Source: Bacteriovoracaceae bacterium UBA2394
GTDB lineage: Bacteria; Bdellovibrionota; UBA2394
Assembly: GCA_002343335.1 (NCBI GenBank)
Contig: DDSI01000065.1
Span: forward strand, 1-17,233
Reading direction: 5' to 3'
DNA: 17,233 nucleotides
Every line of letters starts with the position of its first letter. The first letter of the stretch is position 1. The notes beneath the pieces were generated by a model that saw only the letters and a program-made list of their open reading frames with translations, had not been told where the DNA came from and searched no databases. This document shows, piece after piece, positions 1 to 7,436 of this stretch. Made by a program: the position numbers and the translations under genes.

Positions 1-720
1 GAGCAACTCATCAACCTCGACCTGCTGTATCAAGAGGCTCTTGATCGGGGGTTCGAGCGCAGCTGGACTTTTCGGCAGAAACTGGTGGACGCTTACGTTG
101 AAAGCCTTTCTGATTTAGCGCGCGCGAGCGTGAGCGATAAAACGATCGAGGATTTTTTTAAGAGTAATCGAGAAGCGATGGAACAAATTTCCGCTCGACA
201 CATTCTCTTGAAAACAGAAGCCGGCATGTCAGACAAACGAAAGGCCGAACTAAAAAATAGACTGGAGATTTTGCGTTCCGAAGCTCTCAAAGACCCTCAG
301 AAATTTGGAGAGCTCGCCTCTCAACATTCGCAAGACAGCTCGGCCCGAAACAAGGGGGAGCTGGGATTTTTTAATCGCCAGATGATGGTTGCGCCATTTT
401 CTAAAGCAGCTTTCCAGCTTCAGAAATTGGGCGATCTTTCACCGATTGTTGAAACACAATATGGTTTTCATCTCATTCAACTCACGGGCGAGCGGCGCTC
501 TGTTAACGATTTTCGTGAGCAGATCCGGGAACACCTCCTAAGGAATACCCAACGCGAACGCGTCGACCAAGAGATCGCGCGTTTACGAAAGTCGAAGAAA
601 ATAGAAATTTATGAAAATGAACTTCTAAAGCTCTCGCCGTTACCCAAGGAAGTGAATACCTCGCCCGAAAAACTCATTCCCAAAGATTTTCAAACTCCAG
701 ACAATGCAAAGAAAAAATAA
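1..720 (+). CDS. SurA/PrsA-like parvulin peptidyl-prolyl isomerase, 5' partial
   Basis: The frame is open from the first base, so this is the 3' part of a longer gene; a GTG at 85 is internal, not the start. The 239 visible residues hold the end of a SurA_N-type helical chaperone region, then one parvulin domain at about residues 64-162. It shows the family's HILL motif (His67), a KGELGFFNRQMM segment, and an FGYHI-like YGFHLIQL (His157), so the catalytic pocket looks intact. A basic, proline-containing tail follows. Parvulins of this kind assist folding of secreted and outer-membrane proteins in the periplasm. The signal peptide, if any, lies outside the window. It overlaps the next gene by 17 bases, implying co-translation. 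Family assignment is firm; orthology to a named protein (SurA, PrsA or PpiD) is not decidable from this fragment. Confidence 0.88.
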   Translation, partial: EQLINLDLLYQEALDRGFERSWTFRQKLVDAYVESLSDLARASVSDKTIEDFFKSNREAMEQISARHILLKTEAGMSDKRKAELKNRLEILRSEALKDPQKFGELASQHSQDSSARNKGELGFFNRQMMVAPFSKAAFQLQKLGDLSPIVETQYGFHLIQLTGERRSVNDFREQIREHLLRNTQRERVDQEIARLRKSKKIEIYENELLKLSPLPKEVNTSPEKLIPKDFQTPDNAKKK

Positions 721-1633
721 ATTTATTTTAGCCGCGCTCCTCTCTTGGCAGATCTTTGGTTGTCAATCCACGCCTCACAAAGATGATGTTCTTGCTCGCG
801 TAAATGGCAAAAATATTTTTGTATCCGACTACCGCCGCGCTTTCGAAAATTTGAAGCCCAAGGATTTGAGCACCACAGGTCGAGAGAGATCCGAACTTAA
901 AAATCTGGTTATAAAAAATCTTGTTCGTCGAGCAGTTATTCTTTCCGAAGCAGAAAGTCGCAAAATCTCTATCACGGAGAGTGAATTGGAAGATGGTATT
1001 CGAAAGTACAAAGAGGGTTATACCACCTCTACATTTCGAGAATCTCTTCTCGAGCAAATGCTCGATGAAAATGAGTGGCGGGAGCAGATTCGAGAGAACC
1101 TACTCATCGATCGCATGTTTGAGTCGACCGCCCCTCGAATGGATAAGCCATCACTTCAAGAAGCTCTTCGGTACTACGAGCAAAACTCGCAGGCCTTTAA
1201 AAGGAATGCTCAAGCCTCTGCACTTCATCTCGTTGTAGGCGATAAAAGCCTTGCGGAAGAACTAGCTCAAAAAATTAAACGTCGCCCCGCGGACTTTCCT
1301 GCGCTCATCAAACAATTTTCCATCGGACCCGAGGCGAAGGAGGGCGGAAAAATTACCGTCGACGAGGGAGTCATGCCTGAGGAGATCGATCGAGTTCTTT
1401 TCCAATCTAAAATTGGAAGTATTACGGAAATCGTTTCCTCGCCCTTTGGATATCATCAGTTCAAGATTCTATCTCGCACTCCTGCCCTCAATAAGGACTT
1501 CGATCAAGTGAAGGCGGAGATCTTTCGGCTATTACAAGAGTCCACGCGACAGGACTGGCTTCTTCGCTTTGAGGAGCGCCTCATTCGTGGTGCTCAGATC
1601 GAATATGATCGCGGGCTGATTACCCGGCTCTAA
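704..1633 (+). CDS. SurA-like lipoprotein with divergent parvulin domain
   Basis: The N-terminus has a basic n-region (QRKNK), a hydrophobic stretch and a lipobox IFGC with Cys20, so it is probably a lipidated protein anchored on the periplasmic side; Gln follows the Cys, which under the E. coli rule favours the outer membrane. Residues about 28-140 resemble the SurA N-terminal chaperone region (ARVNGKNIFVSDYRRAF opening). Residues about 170-260 form a divergent parvulin domain that keeps both histidines, in ALHLVV (His175) and PFGYHQFKI (His251), with EGGKI in place of the usual GGDLG. The 309-residue length suits a one-parvulin SurA/PrsA protein. The ATG lies 17 bases inside the upstream gene and has no clear Shine-Dalgarno, so translation is likely coupled. 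A folding role in envelope biogenesis is inference from the family. Confidence 0.85.
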   Translation: MQRKNKFILAALLSWQIFGCQSTPHKDDVLARVNGKNIFVSDYRRAFENLKPKDLSTTGRERSELKNLVIKNLVRRAVILSEAESRKISITESELEDGIRKYKEGYTTSTFRESLLEQMLDENEWREQIRENLLIDRMFESTAPRMDKPSLQEALRYYEQNSQAFKRNAQASALHLVVGDKSLAEELAQKIKRRPADFPALIKQFSIGPEAKEGGKITVDEGVMPEEIDRVLFQSKIGSITEIVSSPFGYHQFKILSRTPALNKDFDQVKAEIFRLLQESTRQDWLLRFEERLIRGAQIEYDRGLITRL

Positions 1634-1649
1634 ACCCTTGGAAATTCAA

Positions 1650-1691
1650 AGAGTTAATCCCCTCCCCACCCTGAGCTAACTCTGTTATATT
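1650..1691 (+). promoter_or_regulatory. Candidate extended -10 promoter with a dyad upstream of the third SurA-like gene
   Basis: The 67-base gap after the lipoprotein gene contains TGTTATATT at 1683-1691, which matches an extended -10 element (TG-N-TATAAT type). No good -35 is visible, which is tolerated with extended -10 sites. The expected transcription start, about seven bases downstream, falls within a few bases of the ATG at 1701. A 7-base inverted repeat (AGAGTTA at 1650-1656, TAACTCT at 1677-1683, 20-base spacer) ends at the -10 and could be an operator. All of this is pattern matching on sequence, with no experimental support. Confidence 0.4.
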
Positions 1692-1700
1692 GCCCTCCTT

Positions 1701-2648
1701 ATGGTCGCCACACTGCTCCTTATCCTTTCTACTTTATCCGCCCCCGCGGCTACGCCCAGTCAGCCCATCAGCTCAAAGACTTTGCAGGAAAAGATTGAAG
1801 CTCGCGTGGGCAAAGAGATTATCACCTCTACCGATATTGCCATGATGCTGGAAGGTCTGCGCAGCGAGCGTCCCACGGACTCTGCGGAGGATTTGCGAAA
1901 GGCCGCGCTTTCTGCACTTATCGACCAAGCGCTGATCACACAATATTTAAATGATCAGGGACTCGGAATTTCGGAACGAGACATCGAGCAACGAATCGCG
2001 GGAATTCGGTCGATGAATGGAATTCAAACCGAAGAGCAATTTAGAACTCTCTTGGGTCAGCAGGGGCTCACCTTTGATCGCTTTAAAGCGCAACTTCGAC
2101 GTCAATTTGAGCAAGGTCAATTTATGCAGCTCATGCGAAGAAATATTGAGGGAAAGCTTCCTAAGGTCGGCGATAAGATCGGCCAGCAAGAGTTGTTAGC
2201 TTTTTATAAAAACAACGAATCTCTATTTAAATCGAATCTCGAAATTGAACTTCAAGAGTGCATTATCCCATTTGGGGCGAAGCCAGCTGAAACCGAGGCG
2301 CTAGCGCGAGAGTTTCAAGCGGCGCCTGCGAAATTTGAGGCTTGCGTGAAACAACACAGCCAAAGCCCATCGAAAGCGCAAAATGGAATCTTAGGAAAGT
2401 TTACGCGTGGAATGCTTCGTGACGACATCGAATCTCGCGTATTCGGCCTGAAGCAGGGGGACGTCGCCATGATTCGAATGCCCGGCGGGATTCAACTTTT
2501 AAAGCTTAAGAAAGTGAAGGATTTGGGTCCCAATAAGTTCGATGATATTCAAGACCGAGTGCGAGAGCGCCTTGCTCAGCAGCTGATTGAGAAGGAAATT
2601 CAAAATACACTCGCCGAATTGAAATCTAAGATCTACATCAAGATCTGA
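1701..2648 (+). CDS. surA: SurA-like periplasmic chaperone, parvulin domain probably inactive
   Basis: A hydrophobic leader (VATLLLILS, then APAA near residues 14-17) suggests export, although it lacks the usual lysine or arginine at the N-terminus. Residues about 28-150 are a SurA_N-type domain (EARVGKEIITSTDIAMML opening). Residues about 180-270 align with a parvulin fold but are degenerate: the HIL motif is replaced by ECIIPF (Cys187) and the FGYHI motif by PGGIQLL (Ile264), so prolyl isomerase activity is doubtful and a holdase role is more likely. ATG 1701 is the first possible start after an in-frame TAA at 1677; there is no Shine-Dalgarno, so a leaderless message is possible. Its stop overlaps the pdxA start by one base, matching the known surA-pdxA linkage, which supports the symbol. 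Naming among the three paralogues remains tentative. Confidence 0.83.
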   Translation: MVATLLLILSTLSAPAATPSQPISSKTLQEKIEARVGKEIITSTDIAMMLEGLRSERPTDSAEDLRKAALSALIDQALITQYLNDQGLGISERDIEQRIAGIRSMNGIQTEEQFRTLLGQQGLTFDRFKAQLRRQFEQGQFMQLMRRNIEGKLPKVGDKIGQQELLAFYKNNESLFKSNLEIELQECIIPFGAKPAETEALAREFQAAPAKFEACVKQHSQSPSKAQNGILGKFTRGMLRDDIESRVFGLKQGDVAMIRMPGGIQLLKLKKVKDLGPNKFDDIQDRVRERLAQQLIEKEIQNTLAELKSKIYIKI

Positions 2649-3607
2649 TGCCCTCTATTGAAATTGCGATCACGCTGGGAGACCCGGCTGGTATTGGACC
2701 AGAGATCGCCGCTCATGCGCTATCCAAATTCATTCGGCAAAATCCTCGCGCCAAAATCATTCTCTTTGCTCCTGACTATATGCTCACTCGTTCTGGCCGC
2801 TTTGGAAAATTTTCGAAGAATCGCTCGGTTCAGCTTCATCCCATCGCCGTCTCAAAGAAGTTCACAGTCGGACAGCCCAGCGAGGAATCTGCGAAATGCG
2901 CACTCGGCTCTTTGGACGCGGCGATTCAACACTGCCTCTCTCATAAAAATGTTTCTTTGGTAACGGGCCCTCTGGATAAATCTCTGTGCGCAAAAGTTTT
3001 GCCAGGCTTTTCTGGTCACACCGAATATTTGCGAGATCAGTGCGGCGTGGAGAGTACGACCATGCTTCTGGCATGCAGGTCCCTCCGAGTGGCTCTTGTG
3101 ACCACTCACATCGCACTCAAAGATGTGTCTGACCAGCTCTCCGTCTCCAAAATCTTGGCGAAACTCAACCATCTTCACGACTTCTTGAAGCGCAGTCGAA
3201 AGATCCCCAGGATTTCGGTGTCCGCGCTGAACCCTCATGCTTCGGACAAGGGCCTTTTCGGCGATGAAGAAGATCGCATTATCTCCCCCGCTATTTCCGC
3301 GGCCAAGAAAAGTGGAATTTCTGCGGACGGCCCTTTTTCCGCGGATACGATCTTTCATCCAAACTTTCGGAAAAATTATGATGCCATTTTAAGCATGTAC
3401 CATGACCAGGGGCTCATCCCGGTGAAGATGAATTTTTTTGATGAAGCCGTGAATATTACCCTCGGCTTGCCGTTTCTAAGAACCTCTCCAGACCATGGCC
3501 CCGCCTTTGAGTTGGCTTCTAAGTCCGGACGGGCGTCACCGAACAGCTTCTACCATGCGCTTTGCTGGGCCCACGACCCTCGCGCGGCCTTCCGACGCAA
3601 AGGTTGA
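2648..3607 (+). CDS. pdxA: 4-hydroxythreonine-4-phosphate dehydrogenase PdxA
   Basis: PdxA oxidises 4-phosphohydroxy-L-threonine with NAD, giving the unstable ketone that PdxJ condenses with deoxyxylulose phosphate in the DXP-dependent pathway to pyridoxal phosphate. The protein has the family landmarks in order: GDPAGIGPEI near residue 11, TGPLDK near 106, SGHTEYL at 122-128, and the three metal-binding histidines His154 (VTTHIALKD), His197 (LNPHASDKG) and His252 (MYHDQGLIPVK), followed by VNITLGLPFLRTSPDHG. The 319-residue length is normal (about 330 in E. coli). The start is an ATG sharing one base with the TGA of the upstream SurA-like gene (TGATG), so translation is probably coupled. PLP made through this pathway would serve enzymes such as HemL encoded further along the window; that link is metabolic, not regulatory. 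Confidence 0.96.
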   Translation: MPSIEIAITLGDPAGIGPEIAAHALSKFIRQNPRAKIILFAPDYMLTRSGRFGKFSKNRSVQLHPIAVSKKFTVGQPSEESAKCALGSLDAAIQHCLSHKNVSLVTGPLDKSLCAKVLPGFSGHTEYLRDQCGVESTTMLLACRSLRVALVTTHIALKDVSDQLSVSKILAKLNHLHDFLKRSRKIPRISVSALNPHASDKGLFGDEEDRIISPAISAAKKSGISADGPFSADTIFHPNFRKNYDAILSMYHDQGLIPVKMNFFDEAVNITLGLPFLRTSPDHGPAFELASKSGRASPNSFYHALCWAHDPRAAFRRKG

Positions 3608-3641
3608 GACGACTTCCAAATTGTGGTGCTGTAAGTATTCT

Positions 3642-6173
3642 GTGAGTACGAACTCGATTCAAGTCAGAGGTGCGCGCGAACACAACCTGAAAGATGTGTC
3701 TGTCGATATTCCTAAGAATAAATTTGTCGTCATCACCGGCCCCAGTGGTAGCGGAAAATCCACTCTCGCTTTCGACACGATTTTTGCAGAAGGACAGCGT
3801 CGTTATATTGAAAGCCTTTCCGCCTACGCAAAGCAATTCGTCGAGCAATTGAAGAAACCCGAAGTGGAGTCCATCAAGGGACTTTGTCCCTCTATTGCCA
3901 TTCAGCAAAAGGCCCTTTCCAAGAATCCTCGCTCTACCGTGGGAACGCTCACCGAAATTTACGATTACCTGCGGTTGCTGTTCTCCCGCGTGGGGACGCC
4001 TCACTGCCCCCGATGCGACAATGAGATTTCTTCTCAATCCAGTTCACAAATTGTAGATCAAATTTTTGAGCTCCCGGTGGAAACTCGTTTGAATGTTATG
4101 GCGATCATCGCTCGAAAAAAGAAGGGCGAGTTTCAACATGAACTTGACGAGCTACTTCGGCAGGGGATTGTCCGCGTAAGAATCGACGGCAGCGATATTT
4201 CGCTGGAGAAGGGTTTAAAATTAGAAAAAAATAAACCGCACACAATCGAAGCTTACATCGATCGTCTCATTTTAAAGGAGAATGCCCGACACCGTTTGGA
4301 CGACGCCGTAGAACTCGCGAGCTCGATTGCCGGGGGACAAATTCAAATTGAAGATCTCGATTCGAAAAAAACCCATCTCTATAGCCAGCAATTGAGTTGC
4401 TCAGATTGCGGGTATTCATTTTCAGAAATTACACCCCGCCTCTTCAGCTTCAATTCTCCCATTGGCGCGTGCGAAAAATGCCGAGGAACCGGAATGTTGA
4501 GAGATGAGGAAGAGGAAACTGATGAATCTGAAGGGGGAGAAGAAGATAACGACGGCACAAATTTGAAAGCCATTGCTGATGAACCCTGCCCCGAATGTTT
4601 GGGGTCTCGCTTAAAGTTGGAGTCGCGTTCGGTGCGGGTTTCTAATCACAGCATCGTGCAGATTCACGAAATGCCAGTCAGACGAGCCTTGGAATTCTTT
4701 CTCAAACTGAAATTCACAGGCAATCGGGCGATTATCGCCGATAAAATTCTCCATGAAATCCGAGAGCGCCTTGGATTTCTCTCTCGCGTAGGCCTCGACT
4801 ATTTGAGCCTCTCTCGGAAATCCGCGACATTGAGCGGGGGGGAAGAGCAGCGCGTTCGGCTGGCCACTCAAATTGGAACTCGGCTCACCGGCGTCCTCTA
4901 TGTTTTAGATGAGCCAAGCATTGGTCTTCATCAAGTCGACAACCAGAAGCTCATCGATTCGCTTTTGGAACTTCGAGACCACGGCAATTCGGTTCTGGTG
5001 GTGGAACACGATTTGGACACGATGCTCGCTGCGGATGAAGTGATTGATTTGGGTCCAGGCGCAGGCCGACATGGTGGCGTTCTCGTCGACCAAGCGGCGC
5101 CGAAAAAAATGTCGAAAGGTCTCACGGCGGAATTTTTAAACGGCAAACGTAAAATTAATGTGCCTGACCGCCGTCGGCCGGATGTCGGTCAGGGTAGAAA
5201 TGTATCCATCCTCGGAGCCCATCAACACAATTTAAAAGATATCGATGTAAAAATTCCGATGGGTTTATTCACCGTCGTCACGGGAGTCTCTGGCAGCGGA
5301 AAATCCACACTCGTCATGGATGTTTTAGTACGAAGCCTCACCACCCGATCGCCGGTGGGATGTAAAAAAATCGAAGGTTTGGAGCACGTCGATAAGATCA
5401 TCTCCGTCGATCAGTCCGCTATCGGACGATCTCCGCGATCAAATCCCGCCACCTACATCGGGCTCTTTAGTCTCATCCGCGAGCTCTACTCTCACGCGCC
5501 ACTCTCTCGCATGAAGGGCTACACGCCCGGACGATTCAGCTTCAATGTCTCCGGTGGACGATGCGAAGTTTGTAAGGGCGCGGGAGAACTCGATATCGAA
5601 ATGCATTTCCTTCCAGACGTCTCCGTTATGTGTGAAACCTGTCAGGGTCAGCGCTATAATCCCGAGACTCTCGCCGTCGCTTTTAAGGGAAAAAATATTT
5701 TCGAGTGTTTAGAGATGACGTTTGCAGAGGCTCTCGATTTTTTTGAAGCCTTCCCTGCCATTCAAGCCAAAGTGAAAATTATGAATGATGTGGGCTTAGG
5801 TTATTTGAAGTTAGGCCAACCCGCCGTGACTCTTTCGGGTGGAGAAGCTCAGCGCATCAAACTTGCGAAAGAAATTTCCAAACGCCCCACCGGAAAAACA
5901 ATTTACGTTCTCGATGAACCCACCACCGGCCTTCACTTTGTGGACATCGAGCGATTACTCAAGGTCGTTCAACAACTTGTGGATCTCGGCAACACGGTTG
6001 TGATGATCGAGCATCAACTCGACGTAATTAAATCCGCGGATCATGTGATCGACCTCGGCCCACTCGGCGGCGAACACGGCGGAGAAATCGTCAGCTCCGG
6101 CGCTCCCGAAGCGGTCGCTCAAAGCAAAGCCTCCAAGACCGGCTTCTTCCTAAAATCCGCACTGCGGGCATAA
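3642..6173 (+). CDS. uvrA: Excinuclease ABC subunit A, short form lacking the insertion domain
   Basis: UvrA is the damage-sensing ABC ATPase dimer that loads UvrB during nucleotide excision repair. I chose GTG 3642 because the protein then begins [17 protein letters not shown], aligning with the family N-terminus; the same frame runs open further upstream into the end of pdxA without homology. Seen in order: Walker A GPSGSGKS (33-40), a UvrB-binding region (about 120-245), zinc cysteines C253/C256 and C277/C280, an acidic linker (288-304), C316/C319, signature LSGGEEQR (from 397), second Walker A GVSGSGKS (548-555), zinc cysteines C641/C644 and C664/C667, and signature LSGGEAQR (from 731). 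At 843 residues it is about 100 shorter than E. coli UvrA (940). The missing part is the insertion domain between C280 and C316. Both ATPase sites and the UvrB-binding region are present, so it should still act in repair. Confidence 0.95.
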   Translation: MSTNSIQVRGAREHNLKDVSVDIPKNKFVVITGPSGSGKSTLAFDTIFAEGQRRYIESLSAYAKQFVEQLKKPEVESIKGLCPSIAIQQKALSKNPRSTVGTLTEIYDYLRLLFSRVGTPHCPRCDNEISSQSSSQIVDQIFELPVETRLNVMAIIARKKKGEFQHELDELLRQGIVRVRIDGSDISLEKGLKLEKNKPHTIEAYIDRLILKENARHRLDDAVELASSIAGGQIQIEDLDSKKTHLYSQQLSCSDCGYSFSEITPRLFSFNSPIGACEKCRGTGMLRDEEEETDESEGGEEDNDGTNLKAIADEPCPECLGSRLKLESRSVRVSNHSIVQIHEMPVRRALEFFLKLKFTGNRAIIADKILHEIRERLGFLSRVGLDYLSLSRKSATLSGGEEQRVRLATQIGTRLTGVLYVLDEPSIGLHQVDNQKLIDSLLELRDHGNSVLVVEHDLDTMLAADEVIDLGPGAGRHGGVLVDQAAPKKMSKGLTAEFLNGKRKINVPDRRRPDVGQGRNVSILGAHQHNLKDIDVKIPMGLFTVVTGVSGSGKSTLVMDVLVRSLTTRSPVGCKKIEGLEHVDKIISVDQSAIGRSPRSNPATYIGLFSLIRELYSHAPLSRMKGYTPGRFSFNVSGGRCEVCKGAGELDIEMHFLPDVSVMCETCQGQRYNPETLAVAFKGKNIFECLEMTFAEALDFFEAFPAIQAKVKIMNDVGLGYLKLGQPAVTLSGGEAQRIKLAKEISKRPTGKTIYVLDEPTTGLHFVDIERLLKVVQQLVDLGNTVVMIEHQLDVIKSADHVIDLGPLGGEHGGEIVSSGAPEAVAQSKASKTGFFLKSALRA

Positions 6174-6206
6174 AAAAAGGGCTGAATCACATTTGTAATT
6201 CAGCCC
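6172..6206 (-). terminator. Intrinsic terminator of the minus-strand operon
   Basis: A perfect 9-base stem, GGGCTGAAT at 6179-6187 with ATTCAGCCC at 6198-6206, encloses a 10-base loop. Seven A residues at 6172-6178 read as a T tract directly after the stem on the minus strand, so this is a Rho-independent terminator for the atpE-ending transcript. The plus-strand side has only a mixed AAACTTT after the stem, so termination of uvrA from this hairpin is less certain, though a convergent shared terminator is plausible. The A tract overlaps the uvrA stop codon. Confidence 0.82.
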
Positions 6207-6224
6207 AAACTTTCCTCGCCTAGA

Positions 6225-6250
6225 GGATGCTTTTCGTTGAAAAAGCATCC
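6225..6250 (-). repeat. Perfect 10-bp inverted repeat in the atpE 3' region
   Basis: GGATGCTTTT at 6225-6234 pairs with AAAAGCATCC at 6241-6250 around a 6-base loop. It lies between the atpE stop and the terminator at 6172-6206. It has no T tract on either strand, so it is not itself a standard terminator. It could form a 3' RNA stem that protects the abundant atpE message, or be a protein-binding dyad. The 119-base gap 6174-6292 holds only this and the terminator. Confidence 0.6.
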
Positions 6251-6292
6251 GATACCCGCAGCCCGCACAAATGCGAAGGCAGGGCCGAGCGA

Positions 6293-6637
6293 TTAGATAG
6301 GAAACGCGGTTTTGAAGATGAAGACGAAGATCAAAGTCAAAATCGTCAACGCCTCAATAAAGGCCAAACCGATAAGCATCGGCACGAACATATCTTTCGC
6401 AGCGCCAGGATTTCGGGAAATTCCTTCCATCGCGCGGGAGACGAGAAGTCCTTGTCCCAAACCGCAACCAAGAGCGGCAATACCCATACCAATGGCAGAG
6501 CTAAGCGCCAAAAATTTCAACGCTTCAGAGTTTCCACTCGCCGCTGCTGCCGCATGATCTTGGGCAAACACTGCGAAGCTCACCAACACGAAGGCTCCGA
6601 AGGCGGCGCCCAATTTAAATAACTTTTCCAACTTCAT
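6293..6637 (-). CDS. atpE: ATP synthase F0 subunit c with N-terminal signal peptide
   Basis: This is the proteolipid that forms the rotating c-ring of F1Fo ATP synthase in the inner membrane. After a leader of about 25 residues (basic KLEKLFK, hydrophobic core, VFA cleavage-like site) come two membrane helices, about 39-62 and 84-110, joined by the polar loop SRNPGAA. The ion-carrying carboxylate is Glu95 in GLAFIEALTIL. Gln62 is present, but the residues after Glu95 are Ala-Leu instead of the Ser-Thr usual in sodium-type rings, so proton coupling is more likely. ATG 6637 is preceded by a strong GAGGAG seven bases upstream; a longer open frame to 6682 is rejected because it lacks this and adds unrelated residues. 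With 114 codons it is longer than the usual 75-85, which the leader explains. Confidence 0.94.
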   Translation of the reverse strand: MKLEKLFKLGAAFGAFVLVSFAVFAQDHAAAAASGNSEALKFLALSSAIGMGIAALGCGLGQGLLVSRAMEGISRNPGAAKDMFVPMLIGLAFIEALTILTLIFVFIFKTAFPI

Positions 6638-6644
6638 TCCTATT

Positions 6645-6650
6645 CTCCTC
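6645..6650 (-). promoter_or_regulatory. Strong ribosome binding site of atpE
   Basis: On the minus strand GAGGAG is followed by a 7-base spacer and ATG 6637. It fixes the atpE start and is the clearest Shine-Dalgarno among the Fo genes here, in keeping with the need for many c subunits per complex. Confidence 0.8.
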
Positions 6651-6660
6651 GTGCGCTGTT

Positions 6661-6698
6661 GGGTGTCTGAGTCGCTGCGCACAATCGCGACTCAGCCC
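6661..6698 (-). promoter_or_regulatory. Hairpin in the atpB-atpE intercistronic gap
   Basis: CTGAGTCGC at 6667-6675 pairs perfectly with GCGACTCAG at 6687-6695 around an 11-base loop, and GGG/CCC at 6661-6663/6696-6698 can extend it across a small bulge. It sits just after the atpB stop and ends about ten bases before the atpE ribosome binding site. No T tract follows on the minus strand, so a terminator is unlikely. It may isolate or expose the atpE start, or block exonucleases; either role is inference. Confidence 0.55.
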
Positions 6699-6704
6699 TA
6701 ATAC

Positions 6705-7436
6705 TTAGTGGTCGTGCGATACGGCTAACTTGATGTACACCGTCGACAACAACGTAAAAACCAAAGCTTGAATCACGCTTACGAAAACTCCCATCGCCAT
6801 AAAAACAATGGGTAACCCAATCGGAAAAATGGAAGAAAACACTCCCACGAGCGCGTGATCCCCGGTCATATTTCCCCAAAGACGAAGACTCAATGAAACC
6901 GGTCGAATGGCGTGACCCATGATCTCAATCCCAATCATGAGCAGCGCGATCGCCGTCATCAGAGCGCCCAATAAAATTCCATAACCCTTCGGCGAAACAC
7001 CGCCGGTGAGTTGCTTCAGATAACCAATGCCGTGTTCTTTAAATCCGAGCGCATTGTAGACGACAAAGACAGTGACCGCCATCGCCGCATTCGTAGAAAG
7101 ATTGCCCGTGGGATGCGGAAATCCAGGAACGAGCCCCATCAGATTCATCAAGAGAATGAAACAAAAAGTGGACGCGATGAACGCCAAATACTTTTCGCCG
7201 CCATGGCCGATGATGGACTCCAGCATCCCACGCCACATGTTAGCGATTGAAGCGGCGATGTTGACTAGAGTGATTTTCGGCTCAGGTAATACATGATCGT
7301 CTATTTTGCGAAGCTTGGTGTGAACTCCAATTCCGACAACCGTTAAAACAACCGCCACTAATGCCGCGCCTGCGATGGGGTCGTATTCGTGTGGAATTCC
7401 TAACGCATGTGAAACCGAAAATGTACCCGCCGCCAT
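6705..7436 (-). CDS. atpB: ATP synthase F0 subunit a
   Basis: Subunit a forms the two proton half-channels next to the c-ring in the inner membrane. The 243-residue protein is strongly hydrophobic with several membrane helices. It has the hallmark segment RPVSLSLRLWGNM with the essential arginine at Arg185 (equivalent to E. coli Arg210) and a conserved VIQALVFTLL helix near the C-terminus with Gln223. His194 sits in the GDH that follows the GNM motif. The ATG overlaps the stop of the upstream atpI-like gene by one base (TAATG) and a GAGG lies about eight bases before it, so translation is coupled. A 67-base gap with a hairpin separates it from atpE. Confidence 0.96.
   Translation of the reverse strand: MAAGTFSVSHALGIPHEYDPIAGAALVAVVLTVVGIGVHTKLRKIDDHVLPEPKITLVNIAASIANMWRGMLESIIGHGGEKYLAFIASTFCFILLMNLMGLVPGFPHPTGNLSTNAAMAVTVFVVYNALGFKEHGIGYLKQLTGGVSPKGYGILLGALMTAIALLMIGIEIMGHAIRPVSLSLRLWGNMTGDHALVGVFSSIFPIGLPIVFMAMGVFVSVIQALVFTLLSTVYIKLAVSHDH

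Noticed and set aside
2852..3358. 168-codon minus-strand open frame opposite pdxA
   Set aside because: The conserved PdxA metal-site motifs are on the plus strand; the antisense product looks like nothing known.
3495..3641. Longer UvrA start extending into the end of pdxA
   Set aside because: The extra 49 residues are out-of-frame pdxA sequence with no UvrA homology; the family N-terminus begins right after GTG 3642.
3519..4037. 172-codon minus-strand open frame opposite the start of uvrA
   Set aside because: Antisense to conserved UvrA and PdxA coding sequence, with low-complexity, basic composition and no family resemblance.
6638..6682. Longer AtpE start at 6682
   Set aside because: It adds 15 polar residues encoded by the hairpin region, while ATG 6637 has a strong, well-spaced ribosome binding site and a proper leader.
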